Shown here piece after piece: positions 27,199 through 35,500 of a stretch of DNA of 64,000 bases; positions within the stretch are counted from its first letter, which is position 1; each line of letters starts with the position of its first letter. Below the pieces are notes generated by a model. It made no database searches. It was not told the origin of the DNA and saw nothing but the letters and a program-made list of their open reading frames with translations. Both the position numbers and the translations under genes were made by a program. The DNA comes from Segetibacter koreensis DSM 18137 (GTDB taxonomy: Bacteria > Bacteroidota > Bacteroidia > Chitinophagales > Chitinophagaceae): contig NZ_KB893381.1 of the NCBI RefSeq assembly GCF_000374045.1, positions 194,467 through 258,466 on the forward strand. The letters are read 5' to 3'.

Positions 27199-27238
27199 AA
27201 TTGTGTAACAATAACTTATAAGTGCAATGGTAGCTTTG
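27199..27238 (+). promoter_or_regulatory. Promoter with putative metal-response operator upstream of the copA-like gene
   Basis: A perfect -7 box TAGCTTTG lies at 27231-27238, 20 bp before the ATG. Exactly 32 bp upstream of it begins AATTGTGTAACAA (27199-27211), a near-palindrome TTGTgtaACAA that covers the place of the -33 box. The same 13-mer stands at the same distance from the -7 box of the chaperone gene at 29888. Shared position and sequence suggest one metal-responsive regulator, not encoded nearby. Confidence 0.55.
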
Positions 27239-27257
27239 CTATATTAATATAAATTAA

Positions 27258-29678
27258 ATGGCAATCGGAAATAATAACTCTATTTACCTGCCCTTAGAAG
27301 GCATAGAAAGCGAACATGGGGCCATAATAGTTGATAAAGGATTAAGTAAGGTAAAAGGCATTACAGCACATAAAGTAGAATATAATAACAACCGGGCAGT
27401 CATAAACACTAATGGAGATGCAGACGTTTTACCAGATGCGGTTAAAGCTATTCGTGATTTAGGGTATAATGTAGAAACAATCAAAAAAACTTTTCCTGTT
27501 CTTAATATGTCTTGTGCTTCTTGTGCAAGCAGTTCACAAAGCATGTTGGAAAACGAGCCAGGAGTAGTAGCTGCCGCTGTTAATTATGCAAATGCAACGG
27601 CGCTGGTAGAATATATTCCAACTATAACAGACCCGGGCAGGTTAAAAGCTGCACTGCAAAGCATCGGCTATGATCTGATGACTGACGAAAGCGTAGAAGC
27701 AAAGGACGAGTTAGAAGAATTACAAAAATCGAAGTATCTAAAACTTAAAAGAAGAACAAGGGGCGCAATTCTTTTAGCGATACCTGCAATAATTATAGGA
27801 ATGTTTTTTATGAATATTCCTTATGCCAATTACATCACGTGGGCTTTATCTACTCCCATAGTACTAATATTTGGCAAACAGTTTTTTATAAATGCCTGGA
27901 AACAATCTCAGCATCTTTCAGCTAATATGGATACGTTGGTAGCCTTGAGTACTGGTACTGCATATTTATTTAGCGTCTTTAATACTCTATTTCCGGGATA
28001 CTGGCATACCAAAGGCTTCCACGCCCATGTTTATTTTGAAGCCGTAGCAGGCGTAATTGCCTCTGTTTTATTAGGTAAACTACTGGAAGAAAAAGCGAAA
28101 GGAAACGCGTCTTCCGCTATCAAAAAGCTAATGGGCCTACAACCTAAAACAGTAATAGTAGTTCAAAGCAAGGGTCAACAGATGGAAATACCAATTGCGA
28201 GGGTTAAGGTAGGCGACACACTATTGGTAAGGCCGGGAGAAAAGATTGCTGTTGACGGAACAGTAACTACAGGCAATTCTTTTATAGATGAAAGTATGAT
28301 TAGCGGAGAACCTATACCTGTTGAAAAAAGACAAAATGACAAAGTATTTGCCGGAACAATTAACCAAAAAGGGAGTTTCCAGTTTACTGCCGACAAAGTA
28401 GGAGGAGACACTATATTAGCACAAATCATAAAAATGGTACAGGAAGCACAAGGCAGTAAAGCACCTGTACAAAAGCTGGCCGATAAAATTGCAGGAATCT
28501 TTGTTCCAATAGTTATTCTTGTAGCTCTCCTCAGCCTTATCGCATGGCTAATACTAGGCGGAGAGAATAGTTTTATACAAGGCTTACTAGCATTAGTTAC
28601 GGTTTTAGTGATTGCATGCCCCTGTGCTTTAGGCCTTGCAACACCTACAGCTATTATGGCCGGAGTAGGTAAAGGAGCAGAAAACGGTATTCTTATAAAA
28701 GATGCAGAAAGTTTGGAATTAGCAAAAAAAGTAAATGCAATTATTTTTGATAAAACCGGTACCATTACAGAGGGCAAACCAATTGTAACAGACCTTCGTT
28801 GGTTAAATAATGACACCAAAGGTTTAGATATTTTAGCTTCTATCGAAAAACAATCAGAACATCCATTAGCGGAGGCAGTAGTAAAGCATCTTGGGAAAAC
28901 AAATCATTTACCGGTATTTGATTTTGAAAGCATTACAGGCTTAGGAGCAAAGGCAAGAGTAGGTAATGAAATGTATTATATAGGAAATGCGCTGCTTCTA
29001 AAAACAAATAATATTTCTGTTGGCTTGGAGTTAGAAAAGGTGGCATCTGAATGGTTAAGCGCAGCTAAAACAGTTATTTATTTCGCAAGTGAAAAGCAGG
29101 CATTAGCAGTTATTGGTATCGCAGATAAAGTAAAACTAACGTCTGCAGAAGCTGTAAAACAAATGCACGATTTGGGGATAGAGGTTTATATGCTAACCGG
29201 AGATAATGAATCGACAGCAAAAGCCATTGCAGACCAGATAGGCATCAAACATTTTAAAGCGGAAGTTTTACCTGCCGACAAGGCAGCGTTTGTAAAAGAG
29301 TTACAGAAAAAAGGTAAGGTTGTAGCAATGGTCGGTGATGGCATCAATGACAGTAACGCATTAGCACAGGCAGACGTAAGTATTGCAATGGGCAAAGGTA
29401 GCGACATAGCTATGGATGTAGCTAAAATGACAATTATTTCTTCTGACCTGACTAAAATTCCTAAAGCCTTAATGCTATCGAGATATACGGTGGCAACTAT
29501 AAAACAAAATCTTTTCTGGGCATTTATCTACAACCTTATAGGCATTCCAATTGCTGCTGGTGTTTTATACCCTATTAATGGTTTCCTATTAAATCCAATG
29601 ATTGCCGGCGCCGCTATGGCACTAAGTTCAGTATCTGTAGTATCAAATAGCTTGCGCCTGCGGTCAAAAAACCTTTAG
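27258..29678 (+). CDS. copA: Heavy-metal P1B-type ATPase, CopA-like copper exporter
   Basis: 806 residues. Two N-terminal HMA-like domains can be seen. The first (about 1-78) lacks the CxxC pair; the second has MSCASCA (C86, C89). The membrane domain carries the CPC motif ([14 protein letters not shown]454-P-C456). Cytosolic motifs are [11 protein letters not shown] (D498), the SEHPLAEA loop with the HP pair, [14 protein letters not shown] and [13 protein letters not shown] (693-698). CPC plus the Cu-ATPase-like C-terminal membrane pair ([40 protein letters not shown]) point to Cu(I) export. It opens a metal locus with CopZ-like, HMA, Met-rich barrel and copper-storage genes. Confidence 0.93.
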   Translation: MAIGNNNSIYLPLEGIESEHGAIIVDKGLSKVKGITAHKVEYNNNRAVINTNGDADVLPDAVKAIRDLGYNVETIKKTFPVLNMSCASCASSSQSMLENEPGVVAAAVNYANATALVEYIPTITDPGRLKAALQSIGYDLMTDESVEAKDELEELQKSKYLKLKRRTRGAILLAIPAIIIGMFFMNIPYANYITWALSTPIVLIFGKQFFINAWKQSQHLSANMDTLVALSTGTAYLFSVFNTLFPGYWHTKGFHAHVYFEAVAGVIASVLLGKLLEEKAKGNASSAIKKLMGLQPKTVIVVQSKGQQMEIPIARVKVGDTLLVRPGEKIAVDGTVTTGNSFIDESMISGEPIPVEKRQNDKVFAGTINQKGSFQFTADKVGGDTILAQIIKMVQEAQGSKAPVQKLADKIAGIFVPIVILVALLSLIAWLILGGENSFIQGLLALVTVLVIACPCALGLATPTAIMAGVGKGAENGILIKDAESLELAKKVNAIIFDKTGTITEGKPIVTDLRWLNNDTKGLDILASIEKQSEHPLAEAVVKHLGKTNHLPVFDFESITGLGAKARVGNEMYYIGNALLLKTNNISVGLELEKVASEWLSAAKTVIYFASEKQALAVIGIADKVKLTSAEAVKQMHDLGIEVYMLTGDNESTAKAIADQIGIKHFKAEVLPADKAAFVKELQKKGKVVAMVGDGINDSNALAQADVSIAMGKGSDIAMDVAKMTIISSDLTKIPKALMLSRYTVATIKQNLFWAFIYNLIGIPIAAGVLYPINGFLLNPMIAGAAMALSSVSVVSNSLRLRSKNL

Positions 29679-29820
29679 GTGAAAAAATAAAAGTCGCATT
29701 AGCATTTTATAATACAGCGGCGGAGATTTGCAAAAGGGACGTCCCAGAAACTGAAGAAAAATGCGCAGGATTACTGTGCATTTGTAACGGAAGACCAAAA
29801 ATTATATAAAACAAATCGAG

Positions 29821-29860
29821 AATTGTGTAACAACCTGGGGTTCTTGCTAAAGTAATTTTA
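29821..29860 (+). promoter_or_regulatory. Second copy of the putative metal operator, before the CopZ-like gene
   Basis: AATTGTGTAACAA at 29821-29833 is identical to the copy at 27199-27211. A -7-like box TAATTTTA (29853-29860, one mismatch) starts 32 bp after the first base of the motif, the same geometry as upstream of copA. The CopZ-like gene therefore probably has its own co-regulated promoter despite lying 210 bp after copA. Confidence 0.55.
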
Positions 29861-29887
29861 CATCATAAAAAAATTAAACAGAAAGTC

Positions 29888-30100
29888 ATGAAAACAATAG
29901 AACTGAAAACAAACATAATGTGCGGCTCATGTGTGGCAAAGGTTACCCCAATATTAAATGAAACAGTGGGCGAAACAAACTGGAAGGTAGATACGCTACA
30001 TCCGAAAAAAATACTACGGGTATCTACTGATAAATTAAATGAAGATGAAGTAATTAAAGCTGTTGAAAAAGCCGGGTATAAAGCAGAAAAAGTAGCTTAA
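29888..30100 (+). CDS. CopZ-like heavy-metal-associated (HMA) metallochaperone
   Basis: 70 residues, a single HMA ferredoxin-like fold with the metal site MCGSCVAKV near the N terminus and a closing helix AVEKAGYKAEKV. No signal peptide, so cytoplasmic. Such proteins deliver Cu(I) to CopA-type ATPases. It carries its own copy of the operator-like motif. Confidence 0.88.
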   Translation: MKTIELKTNIMCGSCVAKVTPILNETVGETNWKVDTLHPKKILRVSTDKLNEDEVIKAVEKAGYKAEKVA

Positions 30101-30257
30101 AAAATTTCTTATTAAGTCGGGCAAAGTTTTTGTTCGGCTTAGTTTGTTAGATGTTAAGATTGCTTTTAAAGTTTACAAAACAAACCGGGTAGCTTTACAT
30201 TAAATATCTTTACGGTTTTATTTACAAAAAAGAATAAATAGATTTTAATACTTACAG

Positions 30258-30647
30258 GTGAAGAAGGTATTAGCAACCATATTAACACTCATATATTTCA
30301 TAGCATCAACAGGTGCTACCGTTAATATTCATTATTGTATGGGGAAGCCTCAATCAATGGATTTGGGGCATCCACTTTCAAAGAAAGAGGTTTGCCATAA
30401 GTGTGGCATGACCAATAAAAAAGGTTGCTGCGAGGAGAAACAACAAGTTGTAAAACTTGAAAAAAAATACACTATTCCTGTAACAGGTGTTTCTGCAACT
30501 AAAACTACCAGTTTACCCGCCAAATATTACGCAATTGAACCAAGTGTGATACAACTGAATGATGTTGCAAATTATTTTTCTTCTAATTCACCGCCGGGTA
30601 AAAGTGACTTACCTATTTTTATTCGCAATTGTGTTTTTCTCATTTAA
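30258..30647 (+). CDS. HYC_CC_PP family protein
   Basis: 129 residues from a GTG start. A signal peptide (MKKVLATILTLIYFIASTGA) is followed by the three motifs that name this Bacteroidota family: NIHYCMG near residue 25, KKGCCEEK near 58 and NSPPGKSDLPIFIRNCVFLI at the C terminus. Further Cys and His (CHKCGM) suggest metal binding. The family has no known function but is regularly found in copper-resistance neighbourhoods, as here. It is likely exported to the periplasm. Confidence 0.82.
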   Translation: MKKVLATILTLIYFIASTGATVNIHYCMGKPQSMDLGHPLSKKEVCHKCGMTNKKGCCEEKQQVVKLEKKYTIPVTGVSATKTTSLPAKYYAIEPSVIQLNDVANYFSSNSPPGKSDLPIFIRNCVFLI

Positions 30648-30849
30648 TTTACTCCTCCCCTAACAGCAGTTCGCCAGGTAGCAATTTGTCTACTTAGCCA
30701 AACGACAACTTAAATGTTTTAAAAGAACATCTGCATGTATGAGGCTTGAAGGCAATACATCTCCCTTTCGCTCTGTAGTAAACCAATCTAATATTATTGA
30801 TATAACCGTTTTTAAGATCCTTTTTCTTATTACACATCAAACCATTAAA

Positions 30850-31206
30850 ATGAAATCAATACAATTTATAATAATGACCATTATGGTCTTTATCTCGGCA
30901 ACATTATTTGCACAAACTGCAAAAACTGAGGATATAAAAGTTTGGGGAAACTGCTCCCTTTGCAAAAACCATATAGAAACATCATTAAAAGTTGATGGTG
31001 TTGCAAAAGCAGACTGGAATAAAAAAACAAAGATTCTTACGGTAACATATGACTCAACAAAAATTACAAATGACCAAATACAAAAGAATATAGCGGCTGT
31101 TGGATATGATACTGAAAAATACAAAGGAGATGACAAAGCTTATAATGATATAGATGAGTGTTGCCAGTATGATCGCAAGAGCACCGAGGATAAAAAGAAA
31201 GATTAA
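30850..31206 (+). CDS. Periplasmic HMA-domain protein
   Basis: 118 residues from the ATG at 30850, chosen over an upstream in-frame ATG at 30739 because a signal peptide starts there (MKSIQFIIMTIMVFISATLFAQ). The mature part is one HMA domain with GNCSLCKNHIETSL (Cys-x-x-Cys) and the fold's second half ITNDQIQKNIAAVGYDTEKY. It ends in a charged tail with a CC pair (IDECCQYDRKS). It is probably a periplasmic metal carrier between the inner-membrane ATPase and outer components. Confidence 0.82.
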   Translation: MKSIQFIIMTIMVFISATLFAQTAKTEDIKVWGNCSLCKNHIETSLKVDGVAKADWNKKTKILTVTYDSTKITNDQIQKNIAAVGYDTEKYKGDDKAYNDIDECCQYDRKSTEDKKKD

Positions 31207-31271
31207 AAATATAAGGTCGTTTTACTATAAATGTATTACCGGCAACTCTAAAAGATTTTAAAAGATAAAAT

Positions 31272-32669
31272 ATGAAAAAGCTATTTTTCCTGATAATAAT
31301 AAATTGCTTGCTCGTGTATGTGGCAAGGGCGCAGCACGAACATCACATGATGCATGATACAGCCAATACTGAAAAGAAAATGTCTGACAGCATGCAGATG
31401 GATGGAATGAATATGGGCAGTGAAAGCAATATGAATATGAGCCACCATAATAGTATGAGTCATGTGTATTCATTAAACCTGCCAATGAATAGAAATGGCT
31501 CAGGCACCGCCTGGTTGCCAGACGCATCTCCGATGTACGGCTACATGTTTCATGCATCCAAATGGATGTACATGCTTCATGGCAACTTATTTTTAAGATA
31601 TAACAACCAGGATTTTACAAACAAAGGTTCCAGGGGAGATAAAAAATTTGATGCCCCAGACTGGGTGATGTTTATGGGGCAACGACAGGTTGGAAAAAAC
31701 GGCCTTTTTCATTTTAGCACTATGTTTTCTTTAGATGCAGCTATTGGCGGCGGTGCAGGCTATCCTTTGTTGTTTCAAAGTGGTGAAGCATATAAAGGCA
31801 AAGCGATTGTTGACCGCCAGCACCCTCATGATCTATTTTCTGAGTTATCAGTAAGCTATTCACACGCTTTATCAAAAAAAGCAGATGTTTTTGCTTATAT
31901 TGGTTATCCCGGTGAGCCTGCATTAGGTCCCGTAGCGTTTATGCATCGTCCCTCGGCATTAGACAATCCTGATGCACCTATTTCGCATCATTGGGTAGAT
32001 GCTACGCACATAACATTTGGTGTAGCAACATTGGGTGTAAGATATGGTGATTTTAAAATAGAAGGATCTTCGTTCACTGGCCGTGAACCTGATGAAAACA
32101 GATATTCATTCGACAAACCATTGTTCAATTCATGGAGTGGGAGGTTGTCTTATAATCCTTCTCAAAACTGGGCTCTGCAGGTGTCACACGGCTTTATTAA
32201 AAGCCCGGAACTGTTGCATCCGTCAGAAGATATACATCGCACTACAGCCTCTGCTATATATAGTACCCCTATAGCCGATAACGGCACTTTTAATGCAACT
32301 GCAATATGGGGGTTAAACAAAATAAAAGATCATGAGGGAGAAAATGCTTTTCTGTTAGAAGGCTCATGGAGAAGAAGTAAACTGGCACTTTATACCCGGT
32401 ATGAATTTACCCAGAAATCTACAGAAGAATTATCTTTAGAAGGAAGAGAATTTGAACATGATGCAGTGTTTCCTGTTAATGCTTTTACTGTTGGTTTCAA
32501 TTACGATGTGTTGCACTTTAAACAAACCCGCGTGGCGGCAGGAAGTCAATACACATTATATCACGCAGATGAAAGATTAAACAGTTTATATGGCAAAAAT
32601 CCGATGGCGTTTGAAGTATTTCTTAGAGTATATCCGTCGATGATGAAGATGAAGATGAAAAAGAACTAA
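31272..32669 (+). CDS. Met/His-rich outer-membrane beta-barrel-like protein of a copper locus
   Basis: 465 residues with a signal peptide (MKKLFFLIIINCLLVYVARA). The first 50 mature residues are extremely rich in Met and His (HEHHMMHD, MQMDGMNMGSE, NMNMSHHN), as in copper-binding exported proteins. The rest alternates aromatic and polar residues in beta-barrel fashion (ALQVSHGFIKSPELLHP, LALYTRYEFTQKSTEE), with a C-terminal strand AFEVFLRVYPSMM. I recognise the type from Bacteroidota metal clusters but not a named family. It may trap or pass copper at the outer membrane; that is inference. Confidence 0.7.
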   Translation: MKKLFFLIIINCLLVYVARAQHEHHMMHDTANTEKKMSDSMQMDGMNMGSESNMNMSHHNSMSHVYSLNLPMNRNGSGTAWLPDASPMYGYMFHASKWMYMLHGNLFLRYNNQDFTNKGSRGDKKFDAPDWVMFMGQRQVGKNGLFHFSTMFSLDAAIGGGAGYPLLFQSGEAYKGKAIVDRQHPHDLFSELSVSYSHALSKKADVFAYIGYPGEPALGPVAFMHRPSALDNPDAPISHHWVDATHITFGVATLGVRYGDFKIEGSSFTGREPDENRYSFDKPLFNSWSGRLSYNPSQNWALQVSHGFIKSPELLHPSEDIHRTTASAIYSTPIADNGTFNATAIWGLNKIKDHEGENAFLLEGSWRRSKLALYTRYEFTQKSTEELSLEGREFEHDAVFPVNAFTVGFNYDVLHFKQTRVAAGSQYTLYHADERLNSLYGKNPMAFEVFLRVYPSMMKMKMKKN

Positions 32670-32722
32670 TCCTGATATTTCCCTAACCCTTTATTTATTA
32701 TTTAACTTAAAAATTTAAAATT

Positions 32723-33049
32723 ATGACAGGTTATCACACGTACAAAAATTGTATTGATGCATGTTTACATTGCGCTGCTATTTGCAACCATTGCGCTTCA
32801 TCATGCACCCAAGAAGAAGATGTAAAAATGATGGCGCGTTGCATTCAGCTAGATATGGAATGTGCAGCTATCTGCTATGCAGCAGCCCAGCTAATGAGTT
32901 TAGGCAGTGAAAAGGCAAAAGATATTTGCCGCATTTGTGCTGATTTATGTGAAGCATGTAGTGCCGAATGTTCTAAGCACCAGACTGAGCATTGCCAGGA
33001 ATGCGCGCGCGCATGTAAAGAATGCGCTGAAGCATGCAGGGCAATGTAG
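32723..33049 (+). CDS. Four-helix-bundle copper-binding protein (Csp/DUF326-like)
   Basis: 108 residues with 19 cysteines (at 10, 14, 17, 21, 24, 28, 40, 47, 51, 69, 72, 76, 79, 83, 91, 94, 98, 101 and 105). They are spaced three or four apart, so they line the inside of helices. This is the DUF326/Csp pattern: such bundles store many Cu(I) ions. No signal peptide is present, which suggests a cytosolic store like Csp3. It is the last gene before a strong terminator. Confidence 0.92.
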   Translation: MTGYHTYKNCIDACLHCAAICNHCASSCTQEEDVKMMARCIQLDMECAAICYAAAQLMSLGSEKAKDICRICADLCEACSAECSKHQTEHCQECARACKECAEACRAM

Positions 33050-33165
33050 TTTTTTTAAAGGTATGAGAAAGTTTCATGCCTTCTTCTAAAAACTTGTACT
33101 GACATTACTCCAGCCTTTCATAAAAAAAATTGAATGGTAAAAATATATTAGATAGAAACAAAATA

Positions 33166-33209
33166 AAAAGAAAGAGGCATTTGAAAAAAATCAAATGCCT
33201 CTTTCTTTT
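33166..33209. terminator. Strong bidirectional terminator between two metal-locus units
   Basis: A perfect 19-bp stem (33166-33184 with 33191-33209, AAAAGAAAGAGGCATTTGA) with a 6-nt A loop. It lies between the copper-storage gene (+) and the lipoprotein gene (-) and can serve both strands. Confidence 0.9.
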
Positions 33210-33233
33210 ATTGTTCGCAAGGTGATTGCTTAA

Positions 33234-33971
33234 CTATATTGCTTGCCTTAGTACAAAGCCGTCAAGTACAATGTCTGTTACTCCATCATGTTTTGCTATT
33301 CTCATTTTGGTAGGATAATAGCCAGCCTTCTTAAACTTTGCGGGTTGCGGTATTATACGCTCAAAGTTTGAATTGCTTTTCAGAAAAGCAAGCGTTATCA
33401 TCGGTTCAAAAAAAGTTACTTTAGCATCATATGTTCCATAAATGAACGTTTGTGAAAATGGTTGTCCATTCAATTCGGGAGAAGTTACATCAATAAAATG
33501 TTTGCCCATTTGAGGAACAGGAGGACCAGGTACATAATTTTGTGGAAGGTAATCAGCAGCGGGGTTTGCATTTAGCTTTGCGGTATCTGTTGCAGCAGCC
33601 ACTTCTCCTTCTGACACCATGTAAAAATGAAAATCAAAATGGGGTTTGTCATAAATACCGGCAGGCTCGTGGCCATGAGGGTTCCAACCTACTTCAATAT
33701 GGTCAAAAGGGGTAGACGATTTAGCCATCGCAGGTAAAGAAAGCTTTACTTCACTTTCATCTCCATCTGCAGGCATACTATTTAGCGCTTCATCAGTAAT
33801 CGTTAATCCTAATTGCTCAGGTGCACCAGTGGCACCCAATTTAATCCAGCTTTTTCCTTTTCCTTGTTGTATAGTTGCATCAGGACCACTAAAAGTGCCC
33901 GATCTGTCATCGTTTTTTTTGCAGGAAAACAATAAGTTTACTGTCGCCACAAGAATTAAAATTTTTTTCAT
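33234..33971 (-). CDS. Lipoprotein resembling TTHB210-like/DUF5602 proteins
   Basis: 245 residues with a lipoprotein signal (MKKILILVATVNLLFSC, Cys at 17). The centre has a His-rich segment, VGWNPHGHEPAGIYDKPHFDFHFYM, that looks like a metal site and is characteristic of TTHB210/DUF5602-type proteins; that family assignment is from memory and tentative. It lies inside the metal locus, convergent with the copper-storage gene. Its function is unknown. Confidence 0.6.
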   Translation of the reverse strand: MKKILILVATVNLLFSCKKNDDRSGTFSGPDATIQQGKGKSWIKLGATGAPEQLGLTITDEALNSMPADGDESEVKLSLPAMAKSSTPFDHIEVGWNPHGHEPAGIYDKPHFDFHFYMVSEGEVAAATDTAKLNANPAADYLPQNYVPGPPVPQMGKHFIDVTSPELNGQPFSQTFIYGTYDAKVTFFEPMITLAFLKSNSNFERIIPQPAKFKKAGYYPTKMRIAKHDGVTDIVLDGFVLRQAI

Positions 33972-34350
33972 AATTACAGTTTTTTATATTTTGGTTGATG
34001 CAAAAAAATGAAGGAAAACATCTCAACGCAATCACATAAATATGTATCTTGGATAAACGGCAATAAAAAAAATAAATTGAATTCAGAAAAAGGATAAGTG
34101 GAAAAAAACAATCCTTTAGACTTTTTAGGAAACATTAAACTAAGCAGGCATTTTGCATACTAATACAGTAGTGTATGCAACAGAAGCAATTGCAATAGCT
34201 GATAAAAACAGAGGCCTCATTCTTTATCGTAATTACAACTGTATTTTTACAACAAAAGGGAGTGCTATAAAAGTAACATTAGAATTACCATAAAATTCTA
34301 ATGTTACTATGGATGATTTTAAAATAGAATTTGAAAATTCATCTTTATGC
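33972..34350. other. Intergenic region with a palindrome and a hairpin
   Basis: 379 bp with no gene. It contains an 8-bp inverted repeat, TTGCATAC/GTATGCAA (34153-34180), possibly an operator of the divergent lipoprotein gene, and the hairpin at 34272-34308. Confidence 0.5.
34272..34308 (-). terminator. Terminator of the efflux operon
   Basis: A perfect 15-bp stem (AGTAACATTAGAATT/AATTCTAATGTTACT) with a 7-nt loop, followed on the minus strand by TTT, 43 bp after the adaptor stop. The T-run is short, so confidence is moderate. Confidence 0.6.
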
Positions 34351-35490
34351 TTATTCTTCTTCTCCGGTATTCTTCATCTTCATTAAAGCAGCGTAAGCAT
34401 TTTTTATAATAATAACCTGGTTAAGCATGTCGGTATCGGTAGAACTAATTGAAACCAATCCGCTTTGAGATACAGCAGTATTTACAGGCATCATTTCAAA
34501 CTGCTTATTTTTACGTTCAATAAAAATATACTCTTTATCTCCTGAGCGAACCACAGCTTCCTCTGGTACTGTGATAGCTGTATTGTTCGTTACCTGTATA
34601 TCTGCATTTACAAACATCCCCGGTAATAAGGGCGGTGTTGCTCCATCAAAATGACAATGAACCGTAGCACTCCTGTTACTATCAAGTGTTTTGCTAACAA
34701 GCAGCACTTCAGCATTATAGGTTTTAGTAGTATCGCTGGTTAGATACACTTTTACTTTTTGCCCTGTATGAATAGATCGGAGATCTTTTTCAAAAACTGT
34801 AAGAACCAGGTGTAAATCTTTTGGATTAACAAGTTCAAACAATACATCGGTGGGGTTTACATATTTGCCAATATTTACATTAACAGCAGCAACATATCCA
34901 CTTATAGGGGCATAAATATTAACAGTCCTGCTGATAGTACTTTCATTTAGCGTGGAAGGGTTTATTCCTAACAGCAACAATTTCTGTTGCAATGCTTTTA
35001 CCGTAATTCTTACTGACTGGTAATCACTCGCTGTTTGTTCGTATATTTTATCAGAAGTGGCTTTTGTAGTATTTAACAGCTTTTGCCGTTCATATTCTTT
35101 TTGCAAGAAAGAAAGTTTTGCAACCGCCATCAAATAATCCTCCTGCATTTGTACAAAAGACTGATCCTGCATTACCCCTATAACCTGCCCTTTGCTAATT
35201 TTCATACCCGGTAACAGATGGGTACTTTTCAGATACCCTCCCGATGGAAAACTTACCGTTACCATGTTCTGAGGTGGTACATCTATTAATCCATTTACTT
35301 TTAGCACTGCCTCGATGCTACGCATGACCGGCTTTCCGGTTACAATGCCTGCATTTTTTATTTGCGCATCTGTCAGGCTAACTGTTGTGACTGCGTTTTG
35401 TTTAGGTGCACTTTCTTTTTTTGGCTCTTCTTTTTTTGAAAAGCAGCCAATAAAAAGGGGTAGAAATAATATAAAAAAGAATTTGTTCAT
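34351..35490 (-). CDS. RND efflux periplasmic adaptor (CusB/HlyD type)
   Basis: 379 residues from the ATG at 35490. An upstream in-frame ATG at 35517 would overlap the end of the pump gene and spoil the lipoprotein signal MNKFFFILFLPLFIGC. The protein has the membrane-fusion layout: a lipoyl half-motif (GGYLKSTHLLPGMKISKGQ), an alpha-hairpin (about 100-160), the second lipoyl half (IYAPISGYVAAVNVNIGKYVNPTD) and a beta-barrel domain. It links the inner-membrane pump with the outer-membrane channel. It is the last gene of the operon, 10 bp after the pump. Confidence 0.92.
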   Translation of the reverse strand: MNKFFFILFLPLFIGCFSKKEEPKKESAPKQNAVTTVSLTDAQIKNAGIVTGKPVMRSIEAVLKVNGLIDVPPQNMVTVSFPSGGYLKSTHLLPGMKISKGQVIGVMQDQSFVQMQEDYLMAVAKLSFLQKEYERQKLLNTTKATSDKIYEQTASDYQSVRITVKALQQKLLLLGINPSTLNESTISRTVNIYAPISGYVAAVNVNIGKYVNPTDVLFELVNPKDLHLVLTVFEKDLRSIHTGQKVKVYLTSDTTKTYNAEVLLVSKTLDSNRSATVHCHFDGATPPLLPGMFVNADIQVTNNTAITVPEEAVVRSGDKEYIFIERKNKQFEMMPVNTAVSQSGLVSISSTDTDMLNQVIIIKNAYAALMKMKNTGEEE

Positions 35491-35500
35491 AATTGATACT

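Noticed and set aside
28175..28819. 214-residue minus-strand frame inside the ATPase gene
   Set aside because: It is a shadow of the strongly conserved copA frame and has no recognisable motif.
29694..29812. Short cysteine-containing frame after copA (KVALAFYNTAAEICKRDV...)
   Set aside because: It has no start codon, and a stop lies just upstream. It may be a remnant, but nothing else supports it.
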